Positions 25,672-34,171 of a stretch of DNA of 64,000 bases are shown piece after piece. The position numbers and the translations under genes are program-made. How positions within the stretch are numbered: the stretch's first letter is position 1; the number at the start of each line of letters is the position of its first letter. The DNA comes from an uncultured Bacilli bacterium. GTDB taxonomy: Bacteria > Bacillota_I > Bacilli_A > RF39 > UBA660. The DNA is taken from the NCBI GenBank assembly GCA_934167465.1, contig CAKPKR010000003.1:49021-113020 (forward strand), in the 5' to 3' direction. The notes below the pieces were generated by a model, which was not told where the DNA came from, ran no database searches, and worked only from the letters and a program-made list of their open reading frames with translations.

Positions 25672-25809
25672 ATGAAAGAATTAAAACCGAAAACAAGGAA
25701 CACTTTTAAATTAGAAAAAATAAAAGAACAAGAAAAGAAGAAAATAAAAACAAAAATTTTGAATACAGAACGTAATTATTGGGAAAATAAATTTAGAGGT
25801 AAAATTTAA
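25672..25809 (+). CDS. Small basic protein, 45 aa
   Basis: A short, highly charged ORF (MKELKPKTRNTFKLEKIKEQ and on, ending NKFRGKI) with an AGGAAAAATAA site, 37 bases after aspS and ending before a terminator. Coding-like (helical, no low-complexity codon repeats). Unrecognised. Confidence 0.45.
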   Translation: MKELKPKTRNTFKLEKIKEQEKKKIKTKILNTERNYWENKFRGKI

Positions 25810-25893
25810 AATAAGAGATTAATATATATAGTTGTGGATAATAAGAAATTTTTACAACTTAAGAATAACATAATTAAAAAACTAAATAAATTA

Positions 25894-25916
25894 AAATTGG
25901 CTAAGCCAATTTTTTA
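25894..25916 (+). terminator. Intrinsic terminator
   Basis: AAATTGGCT/AGCCAATTT, then T's; compact stem that ends the T-box operon. Confidence 0.75.
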
Positions 25917-25945
25917 TAATTTTTAAATACGAACAAAATTTCTAC

Positions 25946-25976
25946 TTGACTTTTACGTCTGGGGGGGGGGTATGAT
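25946..25976 (+). promoter_or_regulatory. Poly-G phase-variable promoter, copy 3
   Basis: TTGACT (25946-25951) and TATGAT (25971-25976), 19-base spacer, 10 G (25961-25970). Confidence 0.8.
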
Positions 25977-26000
25977 AGTATTGGAAAGTAGGAATCTATA

Positions 26001-26909
26001 ATGAAAAAAATAATAAAAAATAAAATAATTTTAATAGTAATATTATGTATAATAAGTTGTGGTATAGGAGTATATGCCGCAACCACATATAAAGCAAGTG
26101 ATGTAGTATACAATGCCAGTGATGGAACAAGTATGAATGTTAATGAGGCTCTAAATGAATTATATAATAATTGTAAATCTGGGATATCTAGTTTTAGAAT
26201 TGGTGATTATATAAAAATGACACCTACTAATACTAGTTATACAATTCCATCAACAATAACTGGACATGGTGACCAAACGATAAATCCAAGTGAATTAAAT
26301 TTATGGAGGGTTATAAGAAACAATTCAGATGGAACAATTGATATGGTATCAGAATATGTATCAAGTAAAGAAGTACAGTTTACAGGATTAAAAGGATACT
26401 TAAATTTAGTAGGGGGATTAAATTTAATTGCTAAACAATATGAAAATTCAAATTATACTATATCTTCTAGGCATACAGGGTATTTTAAACAAACAGAGAC
26501 TATAACAAATACATCTAAAATAAATCAAACATCTGCTCCCTGGACAGTTAATACAACAGATAATTCTAATGAATCTCTTGGTGGTGGAGATATAAACTAT
26601 ATGATAGATTTGTCTTTAATATATTATGCTACTGGAAGATTTAATGCATATAAGGTTGGTACAACAACACAAACTTCATATTGGTTAGCATCTAGAAATT
26701 TTAGATATAATTGGTCTCAAGTTTGGTATTTTCAAGGGAGATATGTAGATAATAATGCAAATCACGAGGCAATATATTATTATAATCAAGGGACTTTTTA
26801 TAATAATGAATTATTAAATATTTCTATAAGACCAATTGTAACATTAAAAGCAGGATTGAAATCTTCGTCGGGTGATGGTACACTTAATAATCCTTATATT
26901 TTGAAATAA
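26001..26909 (+). CDS. Surface protein with anchor cassette and lectin-like C-terminal domain, phase-variable promoter
   Basis: The 302-aa protein starts with the shared cassette (anchor helix to GIGVYAA, TYKASDVVYNASDGT, NVNEALNELYNN). The remainder is a DUF6273-like/C-lectin-like domain: GDYIKMTPT, ELNLWRVIRNNSDGTIDMVS, SYWLASRNFRYNW and SIRPIVTLKAG with GDGTLNNPYIL at the end. This arrangement is common in secreted proteins of gut Bacilli. Unlike 27032, its 3' end keeps AT-rich codons, so it is not an obvious DGR target. It lies in tandem with 27032, each with its own promoter and terminator. Confidence 0.75.
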   Translation: MKKIIKNKIILIVILCIISCGIGVYAATTYKASDVVYNASDGTSMNVNEALNELYNNCKSGISSFRIGDYIKMTPTNTSYTIPSTITGHGDQTINPSELNLWRVIRNNSDGTIDMVSEYVSSKEVQFTGLKGYLNLVGGLNLIAKQYENSNYTISSRHTGYFKQTETITNTSKINQTSAPWTVNTTDNSNESLGGGDINYMIDLSLIYYATGRFNAYKVGTTTQTSYWLASRNFRYNWSQVWYFQGRYVDNNANHEAIYYYNQGTFYNNELLNISIRPIVTLKAGLKSSSGDGTLNNPYILK

Positions 26910-26937
26910 AACTCAATAAAGTTATTGAGTTTTATTT
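26908..26937 (+). terminator. Intrinsic terminator
   Basis: AAAACTCAATAA, loop, TTATTGAGTTTT and T-rich tail. Confidence 0.8.
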
Positions 26938-26978
26938 ATTAACAAATATTTTGAAAAACACACGAACAAAATTTCTGC

Positions 26979-27009
26979 TTGATTTTTACGCCTGGGGGGG
27001 GGGTATAAT
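26979..27009 (+). promoter_or_regulatory. Poly-G phase-variable promoter, copy 4
   Basis: TTGATT (26979-26984), 10 G (26994-27003), TATAAT (27004-27009), 19-base spacer. Practically identical with copy 2 from CGAACAAAATTTCTGC through the start of the coding region. Confidence 0.8.
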
Positions 27010-27031
27010 CTAAGTAGGATAGGTGTTATAA

Positions 27032-28393
27032 ATGAAAAAAATAATAAAAAATAAAATAATTTTAATAGTAATATTATGTATAATAGGTTGTGGTATAGGA
27101 GTATATGCTGCAACAACATATAAAGCAAGTGATGTAGTATATAACGCAAGCGATGGAACAAGTATGAATGTTAGTGAAGCTTTAAATGAATTATATAATA
27201 ATATGAATAGTGGTGGATGTTCAAGTAAGGTAGCACCTCCAACTTTAGGTAGTGGAATGATACCAGTCACAATAAGTAATAATGGAACAGTAAAATATGC
27301 TGATATAAATAGTAATTGGTATAACTATTGTGATAAATTATGGGCGAATGCAGTAATATTATTAAGTGGATCATATAAAGTAGGAGATACAATACCTGAA
27401 AGTGCAATTGAATCATATTTTGTATGGATACCTAGATTCAGATATAAATTATGGAATACCGGAACAGCAAGTAAAGGACCACATTCAATAGAAATTGAAT
27501 TTGAAACAAAAAATACAACACCAAGTATAGGAAGTAATAATGGTGAATGGTTAACACATCCAGCATTTACATCATTTAATAGTAATGGATTTTGGGTAGG
27601 AAAATTTGAAACAGGATATAAAGGGGCTACTAGCACTTCTACGGCTCAAGTTAATTCAAATGATTCAAGTAAAGTTATAATAAAACCTAACACTTATAGT
27701 TGGCGAAATATAACAGTTGGCAATATCTTTTTAACAGGTTATAATTATAAAAGAAATTTAGATAGTCATATGATGAAAAATACTGAATGGGGAGCAGTAG
27801 CATATCTATCTCATTCAAAATATGGGATAGGTTATGAAATAAATATAAATAATAATAGTTCATATAAAACTGGATATAGTGCTTTGCCATCAACAAATCA
27901 ACAGACATATCCAGGAACATATGGAGATGGGAGTAGTTATAATCAAGCATATAATACCGAAATAGGATATTTAGCTAGTACAACCGGTAATATAACAGGT
28001 GTATATGATATGAGTGGTGGAACTTGGGAATATGTCGCAGGCTATATAAGTGGGAAACCAGGATCAAGTGGATTAACAGCTAGTAATTATAATTCAAAAT
28101 ATTTTGATGTTTATAATGCATCAAGTACAATAACAAGTTATCAATATCGAATATTAGGAGACGCAACTGGAGAAATGAGCCCATTTAAGAATTATTTAGA
28201 TGGAGATAATAATTCAAGATATCATAGTAGTTGGTACGCTTCTCACGCGTATTTCGTTGACTCTTCTCTCCCTTGGTTCAGTCGTGGAGGCAATTTCAGC
28301 AATGGTGTACTTGCAGGTCAGTTCTACTTCGATAGGCACACAGGAGCTTCTTACGGTAGCGTTGGCTTTCGTCTAGTTTTAACTCCTCGATAA
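27032..28393 (+). CDS. Phase-variable surface protein with DGR-type variable C-lectin domain
   Basis: A 453-aa protein that joins the anchor cassette (helix, TYKASDVVYNASDGT) to the same FGE/C-lectin domain as 3653-5299: GSGMIPVTISNNGTVKYAD, ESYFVWIPRFRYKLW, AFTSFNSNGFWVGKFETGY, MMKNTEWGAVAYLSHSKYG, and YDMSGGTWEYVAGY. The last ~50 residues (from residue 401) are the second variable region. The protein therefore combines on/off control by a G run with predicted sequence diversification of its ligand-binding face. The start follows AGGTGTTATAA. No hydrophobic C-terminal anchor or LPXTG is seen. Confidence 0.8.
   Translation: MKKIIKNKIILIVILCIIGCGIGVYAATTYKASDVVYNASDGTSMNVSEALNELYNNMNSGGCSSKVAPPTLGSGMIPVTISNNGTVKYADINSNWYNYCDKLWANAVILLSGSYKVGDTIPESAIESYFVWIPRFRYKLWNTGTASKGPHSIEIEFETKNTTPSIGSNNGEWLTHPAFTSFNSNGFWVGKFETGYKGATSTSTAQVNSNDSSKVIIKPNTYSWRNITVGNIFLTGYNYKRNLDSHMMKNTEWGAVAYLSHSKYGIGYEININNNSSYKTGYSALPSTNQQTYPGTYGDGSSYNQAYNTEIGYLASTTGNITGVYDMSGGTWEYVAGYISGKPGSSGLTASNYNSKYFDVYNASSTITSYQYRILGDATGEMSPFKNYLDGDNNSRYHSSWYASHAYFVDSSLPWFSRGGNFSNGVLAGQFYFDRHTGASYGSVGFRLVLTPR
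28232..28375 (+). other. Candidate DGR variable region VR2
   Basis: Aligned codon by codon with VR1 (5138-5280), shared blocks are exact while about 17 codons differ. Among the differing codons CAC, TAT, CTC, AGT, GGC, AAT, AGC, TAC and GAT are reachable from AAC/AAT/GAT-type template codons by changes at A only. The 3' constant part GTTGGCTTTCGTCTAGTT resembles an initiation-of-mutagenic-homology site. Confidence 0.75.
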
Positions 28394-28478
28394 AGCAATA
28401 TCATTTTAAAATTAAATCAAATGTAAAGTCATCTTTGCATTTTTTCCTTTTTTTGATATAATTACTATAGGTGATACT

Positions 28479-28856
28479 ATGAATAATAATTTTGATGAAT
28501 TAGAAGATATATTTGAAGAAGAAACAGAATTAGAAATAAAACCTAATATTAATATAGATTTATTAACACAATATATTAATGATCCTTCTTTATTAGAAAG
28601 AGATATTAACGAAGGAATATTACCAGCTACTGTAGCAAATGAGTATCGTAATGCAGTATATGCTTATCCAGAAATTCAAAAAGAAAATCCAGAAATAAAT
28701 AGTGGTGAAACAAGAGGAAAACAAAAAGTAAAAAGAAATGGTAAAGCAAGATTATATGAAAATATCGAATTAGGGTATGCTGAACCAATGCTATTAAGTT
28801 TGGTAATGAGTCTTCTAGGTTTACTATATCTTTGTGCATTATATCTATTAGTATAA
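28479..28856 (+). CDS. Hypothetical protein with C-terminal membrane helix, 125 aa
   Basis: An acidic N-terminal region (DELEDIFEEETELEIKP) precedes a soluble segment and one C-terminal hydrophobic helix (about residues 102-125), suggesting a tail-anchored membrane protein. AGGTGATACT precedes the ATG and a -10 like TATAAT is just upstream. Unrecognised. Confidence 0.6.
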   Translation: MNNNFDELEDIFEEETELEIKPNINIDLLTQYINDPSLLERDINEGILPATVANEYRNAVYAYPEIQKENPEINSGETRGKQKVKRNGKARLYENIELGYAEPMLLSLVMSLLGLLYLCALYLLV

Positions 28857-28878
28857 GTAGTTAAACTACTTTTTTTTC
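28855..28878 (+). terminator. Intrinsic terminator
   Basis: AAGTAGTT/AACTACTT, T8. Confidence 0.8.
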
Positions 28879-28941
28879 TGTTTTATTGATAATTTCTAAT
28901 ATTTATAGTATAATTTAATAGTCATTGAAAGGATGTTTAAT

Positions 28942-29997
28942 ATGATTGAAAGATTAGAAAACATTGAAAAAAAATATAATGAACTAAATGAAGAATTAAT
29001 GAAACCTGAAGTTATTAGCAATGTAAAAGAAACATTAAGAATAACAAAAGAACAAGCTTTATTAAAAGATGCATATAATATTTATCAAGAATATAAAGAA
29101 GTTATTAATGGTATTGAAGATGCTAAGGAAATGGTAAAAGATCCAGAAATAGGAGAAATGGCCAAGGAAGAATTAGATAAATTAGAAAATCGTTTAGAAG
29201 AATTAAAAAAAGAAATAGAAATTGTACTACTTCCTAAGGATCCTAATGATGGAAAAAATGTTATTGTTGAAATTAGAGGAGCAGCTGGTGGAGATGAAGG
29301 AAATATTTTCGCTGGAGACTTATATGAAATGTATAGAAAATTAGCTGAAAAAGAAGGATGGAAAATTGAAGTATTAGATGAAGAACATTCTGAAGCTGGT
29401 GGTTATACTTTAATAAGCTTTATGGTTAAAGGTGAAAATGTTTATTCAAAATTAAAATATGAATCAGGTGCCCATAGAGTTCAAAGAGTTCCAGTTACTG
29501 AAACTCAAGGTAGAGTTCATACTTCAACAGCAACAGTTTTAGTTATGCCAGAAGCTGAAGAAGTAGATTTTAATCTAGATATGAATGAAGTTAGAATTGA
29601 TATAACTAGAAGTTCAGGTTGTGGTGGTCAAGGAGTAAATACAACAGATTCTGCTGTAAGACTAACACACATTCCAACCGGTATTGTTGTTTATTCACAA
29701 ACAGAAAGATCACAAATAAAAAACAAAGAAAAAGCTATTAAAATATTACAAACAAGATTATATGATTATTATGAACAACAAGAACAAGAAAAAATGGGTG
29801 CTGAAAGAAGAAGTAAAATTGGTACCGGTGATAGATCTGAAAAAATAAGAACATATAATTATCCTCAAAATAGAGTAACTGATCATAGAATTGGATTTAC
29901 CTTAAATACTTTAGATAGAGTTATGAATGGTGATATCGATAAAGTAATAGATGCATTAATTACTGAAGATCAAAATCGTAAACTAAGAGGTGAATAA
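28942..29997 (+). CDS. prfA: Peptide chain release factor 1
   Basis: RF1 reads UAA/UAG and releases the peptide. The protein has the coiled N-domain, the codon-reading PVT tripeptide in HRVQRVPVTETQGRVHTS (PxT = RF1; RF2 has SPF), and the catalytic GGQ in SSGCGGQGVNTTDSAVRL. C-terminal NYPQNRVTDHRI fits. AAAGGATG precedes the ATG at 28942; the earlier ATG at 28933 lies inside that site. About 351 residues. It overlaps the next gene by one base, and prmC, which methylates the GGQ Gln, follows. Confidence 0.97.
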   Translation: MIERLENIEKKYNELNEELMKPEVISNVKETLRITKEQALLKDAYNIYQEYKEVINGIEDAKEMVKDPEIGEMAKEELDKLENRLEELKKEIEIVLLPKDPNDGKNVIVEIRGAAGGDEGNIFAGDLYEMYRKLAEKEGWKIEVLDEEHSEAGGYTLISFMVKGENVYSKLKYESGAHRVQRVPVTETQGRVHTSTATVLVMPEAEEVDFNLDMNEVRIDITRSSGCGGQGVNTTDSAVRLTHIPTGIVVYSQTERSQIKNKEKAIKILQTRLYDYYEQQEQEKMGAERRSKIGTGDRSEKIRTYNYPQNRVTDHRIGFTLNTLDRVMNGDIDKVIDALITEDQNRKLRGE

Positions 29998-30275
29998 TGA
30001 AAAAATATTTTACTATAAGTATAATAACTAATATATTTTTAGCATTAATTAGTTTTTATGGACTAATGAATTATTTGATATTATCAGTTAATTGTTCATT
30101 TTCAACAATTTTGGATATATCAGTTTTAGTTGCAATTGTTTTAGTTAATGTAGCAATAAATTATATATTATTTAAATATATATTAAAAGAAAATATGAAG
30201 AAGATAATATACATTTTAATACCAAGTAGTATTTTTATGTTCCTTCAAGGAATATTATTCTTCTTTGTAAAATAG
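29997..30275 (+). CDS. Small three-helix membrane protein, 92 aa
   Basis: Three hydrophobic segments (about residues 5-26, 36-62, 70-90) separated by short polar loops. It overlaps the prfA stop (TAATGA) and ends 7 bases before prmC, so it is within that operon. Unrecognised. Confidence 0.6.
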   Translation: MKKYFTISIITNIFLALISFYGLMNYLILSVNCSFSTILDISVLVAIVLVNVAINYILFKYILKENMKKIIYILIPSSIFMFLQGILFFFVK

Positions 30276-30282
30276 GATTATT

Positions 30283-31098
30283 ATGACTATAGAAGAATTA
30301 ATTATATATGGTAAAAAATATATTCATTCAGACTTAGTAAATATTCTACTATCAAATTTGTTAAGCTTAAATTCATTAGAACTATTAAATTATTTAAATA
30401 AAAAAGTTGATATTGAAATAGTAGAAATATTTAAGAAACAAGTAGAAGCTGTAAAAAGCAAAAAACCTATTCAATATGTAATTGGTAATGTTGATTTTTA
30501 TGGGAATATAATTGATATAAATGAAAATGTATTAATACCTAGATTTGAAACAGAATTGTTAGTAGAAAAAACAATTAATTATATAAAAAATATATTTGAT
30601 AAAAAAATTGATATAGTTGATATAGGAACAGGTTCAGGTTGTATAGCTATTACTCTAAAAAAGGAATTAGATTGTAATGTGGATGCTGTAGATATATCTA
30701 GTGAAGCATTAGATGTAGCACGCAAAAATATTCAAAAATATAATCTAGATATTAACTTATATCAAGGAAATATGTTAGAACCTTTAAATAAAAAATATGA
30801 TGTAATTATTTCTAATCCACCTTATATTGCCTATGATGAAGAAATAATGGATATTGTGAAAAATAATGAACCTAATATAGCATTGTATGCTGAAGATAAT
30901 GGTTTATATTTCTATAAAGAAATTATTAAAAATAGTAAAAAATATTTAAAAGAAAAAAGTATCATTGCTTTTGAAATAGGACAAAAACAAGGCAATAGAA
31001 TTAAAGAATTTGCTGAAAACTATTTTCAAAATTCAGCAATTACTATTGAACAAGATTTACAAGGGTTGGATAGATTTGTATTTATAATAACTAAATAG
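30283..31098 (+). CDS. prmC: Release factor glutamine methyltransferase
   Basis: PrmC methylates the Gln of the GGQ motif in RF1/RF2 using SAM. The 271-aa protein shows QYVIGNVDFYG, VLIPRFETELLVE (family pattern RPETE), the SAM-binding VDIGTGSGCIAI and the catalytic NPPY in ISNPPYIAYDE. It lies two genes downstream of prfA, the usual partner, with a terminator right after it. Confidence 0.95.
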   Translation: MTIEELIIYGKKYIHSDLVNILLSNLLSLNSLELLNYLNKKVDIEIVEIFKKQVEAVKSKKPIQYVIGNVDFYGNIIDINENVLIPRFETELLVEKTINYIKNIFDKKIDIVDIGTGSGCIAITLKKELDCNVDAVDISSEALDVARKNIQKYNLDINLYQGNMLEPLNKKYDVIISNPPYIAYDEEIMDIVKNNEPNIALYAEDNGLYFYKEIIKNSKKYLKEKSIIAFEIGQKQGNRIKEFAENYFQNSAITIEQDLQGLDRFVFIITK

Positions 31099-31116
31099 GA
31101 TAATCCTATTTTTTTA
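31094..31116 (+). terminator. Intrinsic terminator after prmC
   Basis: AATAGGAT/ATCCTATT, T7; the fhs ribosome-binding site follows. Confidence 0.75.
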
Positions 31117-31130
31117 CTAGGAGGAATATT

Positions 31131-32615
31131 ATGAAAAAAATAACTGAAATTGCTGATACCTTAGAATTAACTGATATTGAATTATATGGTAACTATAAAG
31201 CAAAAATTAATAATAATAAAAGTCAAAAAAAAGGTAAATTAATTTTAATTACATCTGTAAATCCTACACCATATGGAGAAGGAAAAACTACACTAACAAT
31301 TGGATTAAATGATTCATTAAATAAATTAAATAAAAAAAGTGTAGCTATATTAAGAGAACCATCTTTAGGACCAGTATTTGGAAGTAAAGGAGGTGCAACA
31401 GGTGGAGGAAAAGCAATAGTTGTTCCTGAAGAAGATATTAATTTGCATTTTACAGGAGATTTTCATGCAATAACAAGTGCGAATAATTTATTATGTGCGA
31501 TTATAGATAATCATATATATCGAGGTAATGAATTAAATATAGATAAAGTTGTATTTAAAAGATGTATAGATATGAATGACCGTGAATTAAGAAATGTAAA
31601 ATTAAAAAATAGAAATGAATCATTTGTGATAACACCGGCTTCAGAAATAATGGCAATACTTTGTTTAGCTAAAGATACAAATGACTTAAAAGTAAGACTA
31701 GGTAATATTATAATAGGGTATACTAAAGAGAAAAAAGAAATATTTGCTAGAGATTTGAATTGTGTAAATGCATTATATATTTTACTTAAAGAAGCATTTA
31801 AACCTAATTTAGTACAATCTTTATATGAAAATCCAGTAATAATTCATGGAGGTCCATTTGCTAATATAGCTCATGGTTGTAACTCATTAGTTGCTACCAA
31901 TTTAGGACTAGATATAGCTGATTATGTGATTACAGAAGCTGGTTTTGGTAGTGATATGGGAGCAATTAAATTTTTTGATATAAAATGTAGAGATAATAAT
32001 ATATATCCTGATGTGGTTGTAATTAATGTAACAATTCAAAGTATTAAGTATAATAATGGTTTAGCTAATTTAGAATATCATATTAATAATATGAAAAAAT
32101 TTAATAGTAATGTTATCGTATCTCTTAATAAATTTGAGAATGATTTAGTTGAAGAAATAAAACAAGTTGAACATTTTTGTAGTAAATTAAATGTACCATT
32201 TGTAGTATCTACAATGTATAAAGATGGTGAGGATGGTTGTTTAGATTTGACAAATATAATTTTAAATTTAAATGAAAATAAAATTAAAAATGAAATTTAT
32301 TCTTTAAATGATACATTAGAAAATAAAATTAAAAAATTATTAAAATATTTTGATTGTAATAAAGTTAATTATGATAGTAATATATTAGAAAAAATTAAAT
32401 TTTATGATAAATATAAATTACCAATTTGTCTTGCTAAAACTCCATATAGTATAACTGATGATTCTAAAAAATTAGGTTATCCTAAAAATAATGAAATGAC
32501 TATTACAGATATTAGCATAAGTAATGGGGCAGGTTTTATAATTATATACATGGGTAGTGTAATGATGTTACCAGGATTAGGTAAAAATCCTAATTATTTA
32601 AAAATAAAAATTTAG
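31131..32615 (+). CDS. fhs: Formate-tetrahydrofolate ligase, short form
   Basis: Fhs makes 10-formyl-THF from formate, THF and ATP. Signatures are SVNPTPYGEGKTTLTIGL (P-loop), REPSLGPVFGSKGGATGGG, NLHFTGDFHAITSANNLL, GGPFANIAHGCNS and TEAGFGSDMGAIKFFDIKC, and the C-terminal MMLPGLGKNPNY. At 494 aa it is about 60 residues shorter than the usual ~555; the loss appears to be in the middle-to-late insert rather than at the ends. An AGGAGG site precedes the ATG. It converges with the GGDEF gene. Confidence 0.93.
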   Translation: MKKITEIADTLELTDIELYGNYKAKINNNKSQKKGKLILITSVNPTPYGEGKTTLTIGLNDSLNKLNKKSVAILREPSLGPVFGSKGGATGGGKAIVVPEEDINLHFTGDFHAITSANNLLCAIIDNHIYRGNELNIDKVVFKRCIDMNDRELRNVKLKNRNESFVITPASEIMAILCLAKDTNDLKVRLGNIIIGYTKEKKEIFARDLNCVNALYILLKEAFKPNLVQSLYENPVIIHGGPFANIAHGCNSLVATNLGLDIADYVITEAGFGSDMGAIKFFDIKCRDNNIYPDVVVINVTIQSIKYNNGLANLEYHINNMKKFNSNVIVSLNKFENDLVEEIKQVEHFCSKLNVPFVVSTMYKDGEDGCLDLTNIILNLNENKIKNEIYSLNDTLENKIKKLLKYFDCNKVNYDSNILEKIKFYDKYKLPICLAKTPYSITDDSKKLGYPKNNEMTITDISISNGAGFIIIYMGSVMMLPGLGKNPNYLKIKI

Positions 32616-32633
32616 ATTACTCTAAATTTTTTT
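32607..32633. terminator. Bidirectional terminator
   Basis: AAATTTAGA/TCTAAATTT flanked by A and T runs, between convergent genes. Confidence 0.7.
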
Positions 32634-33450
32634 CGTTTGGGAATATTGTTATCATATTTCTTCCTTTATTTTTGCTTTCGTATAATGCTTCATCAGCAAA
32701 ATTAAATAAATCCATTCTTTTACTTATTATGTCATTGAAACTACTAAACTTAAAGTTGTCAATGTTATTAGCTATGTATATTCCAAAACTCATTGTTATT
32801 GATATTTTTTTATTATTAAATTCTATTTCAATATTCTCAATTTTATTTTTTATATCATTAATAAGTAAATTGATTTCAGTAGAAGACATGTTTTTAATGA
32901 TAAATACAAATTCATCACCACCAAAACGTCCAACAATGAAATTATCGTATTTATTCATAAATTCTTTAAAGACTTTCGCAACTAGTTTTAATACTTCATC
33001 ACCTGCAAGATGACTATATGTGTCATTAATTTTTTTAAAGAAATCAATATCACAAACAGTAATTGCTAATGAACTAATATCATTATCTTTATTTAGAATA
33101 TAATTATCAATGACTTGCATAATTGAATCTTTATTTAAGACTTTAGTTGCTTCATCATATTTTAATTTTTCTTCTATTTTTTTAAGTTTATTGTTGTTTT
33201 CAATTATACTGAAAGTGTATTGGTTACCATTATAATAAAAATTATTGGATTTTATTAAATAATTATTTCCTGTTTTTTTATCTTTAAATTCTTTTCCATT
33301 TTTAATTGATTTTGTTAATCTTTCTATATCTTTTATAGAGTCTATGTCTCTTGGGAAAATAATATTATTATTTTGATCTCTAATTATAATGTATTTATCA
33401 CAATTTTTAAGATTAGTTATAATAAGTTCTAGTATTTCATTTGATCCCAC
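32617..33450 (-). CDS. GGDEF-domain diguanylate cyclase
   Basis: A PAS-like N-terminal part (NILKNCDKYIIIRDQNNNII region, about residues 10-85) is followed by a GGDEF domain: ATKVLNKDSI, DIDFFKKINDTYSHLAGDEVL, VGRFGGDEFVFII and a final ALYESKNKGRN. The GGDEF motif is intact, so synthesis of cyclic di-GMP is expected. No transmembrane segment or EAL domain is present. A minus-strand start follows GAGGGG. It is the only cyclic di-GMP gene in the window. Confidence 0.9.
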   Translation of the reverse strand: MGSNEILELIITNLKNCDKYIIIRDQNNNIIFPRDIDSIKDIERLTKSIKNGKEFKDKKTGNNYLIKSNNFYYNGNQYTFSIIENNNKLKKIEEKLKYDEATKVLNKDSIMQVIDNYILNKDNDISSLAITVCDIDFFKKINDTYSHLAGDEVLKLVAKVFKEFMNKYDNFIVGRFGGDEFVFIIKNMSSTEINLLINDIKNKIENIEIEFNNKKISITMSFGIYIANNIDNFKFSSFNDIISKRMDLFNFADEALYESKNKGRNMITIFPNEKNLE

Positions 33451-33472
33451 AAATACCCCTCCTCATTTTATA

Positions 33473-34171
33473 CTATTTAAAATTTCTATTTATGTAACTA
33501 GCATATGCCTTGGTTTCAAAATCTTGATTATTTTTGATTTTAAAATTTTTATTTTTTCCTTTTATTAGATTATCACAAATATATTTTAAAAGTTTTGGAT
33601 TTCTTACAAGTAGGGGACCAATTAAATGTGTTCCATAAAAGTTTTTATATTTATATCCTTCATATGAGCTTTTTGGATAATCACCTGTACCTTTAATTAC
33701 TTTAAATAAATGATTTTCATTTATATTAAGTATTTTTTCTTGATTTTGAAATCCAATAATGTATTCATTAAATAAATTACTTTTAAATAATACTTCATCA
33801 ACTATTCTAAAACCTTTATTTTCTGATGTGTAGTCAAATATATTTAAGGCATTTATATTGTCTATTTTAGATCCAAATAATTCCAATGAATTACCAGTAC
33901 TAATAATTATTTTATTATTTTCAATATACTCTTTTATATTTTTTTTATATTTTTTTAGATGTTTAAGGGCTAACATTTGATTACTTTTTGTTCCATTACC
34001 AATATATATTATATCGATGTTTTCTAAACTTATGTTATCATTAATTGTCATAAAATGGATATTAACTTTTATTCCTTGATTTTCAAAATAATTTTTTAAT
34101 ATTTTAATATTTCCGGATTCACCATATAAATTTAATAAATCATAGTATAAATGCATAATATTAATTGTCAT
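33473..34171 (-). CDS. gatD: GatD-like glutamine amidotransferase (lipid II amidation), nucleophile Cys missing
   Basis: The MurT/GatD pair amidates the D-Glu of lipid II. This protein starts inside the end of murT (overlap of 11 bases) and shows HLYYDLLNLYGESGN at the N-terminus, the family hallmark, and YGTHLIGPLLVRNPKLL with the catalytic His. Where homologues have the nucleophile elbow (I-C-G-G-Y-Q), this one reads STGNSLELFG, so the catalytic Cys is replaced by Thr. It may act without glutamine hydrolysis (free ammonia) or be a structural partner. The ATG at 34171 follows GAGGTGCG; the earlier in-frame codon at 34183 lies before this site. Confidence 0.8.
   Translation of the reverse strand: MTINIMHLYYDLLNLYGESGNIKILKNYFENQGIKVNIHFMTINDNISLENIDIIYIGNGTKSNQMLALKHLKKYKKNIKEYIENNKIIISTGNSLELFGSKIDNINALNIFDYTSENKGFRIVDEVLFKSNLFNEYIIGFQNQEKILNINENHLFKVIKGTGDYPKSSYEGYKYKNFYGTHLIGPLLVRNPKLLKYICDNLIKGKNKNFKIKNNQDFETKAYASYINRNFK

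Noticed and set aside
26641..26909. Third DGR variable region at the end of the 26001 gene
   Set aside because: Its lectin-like end (SYWLASR...IRPIVTLK) keeps AT-rich host codons and shares no constant blocks with the two variable regions.
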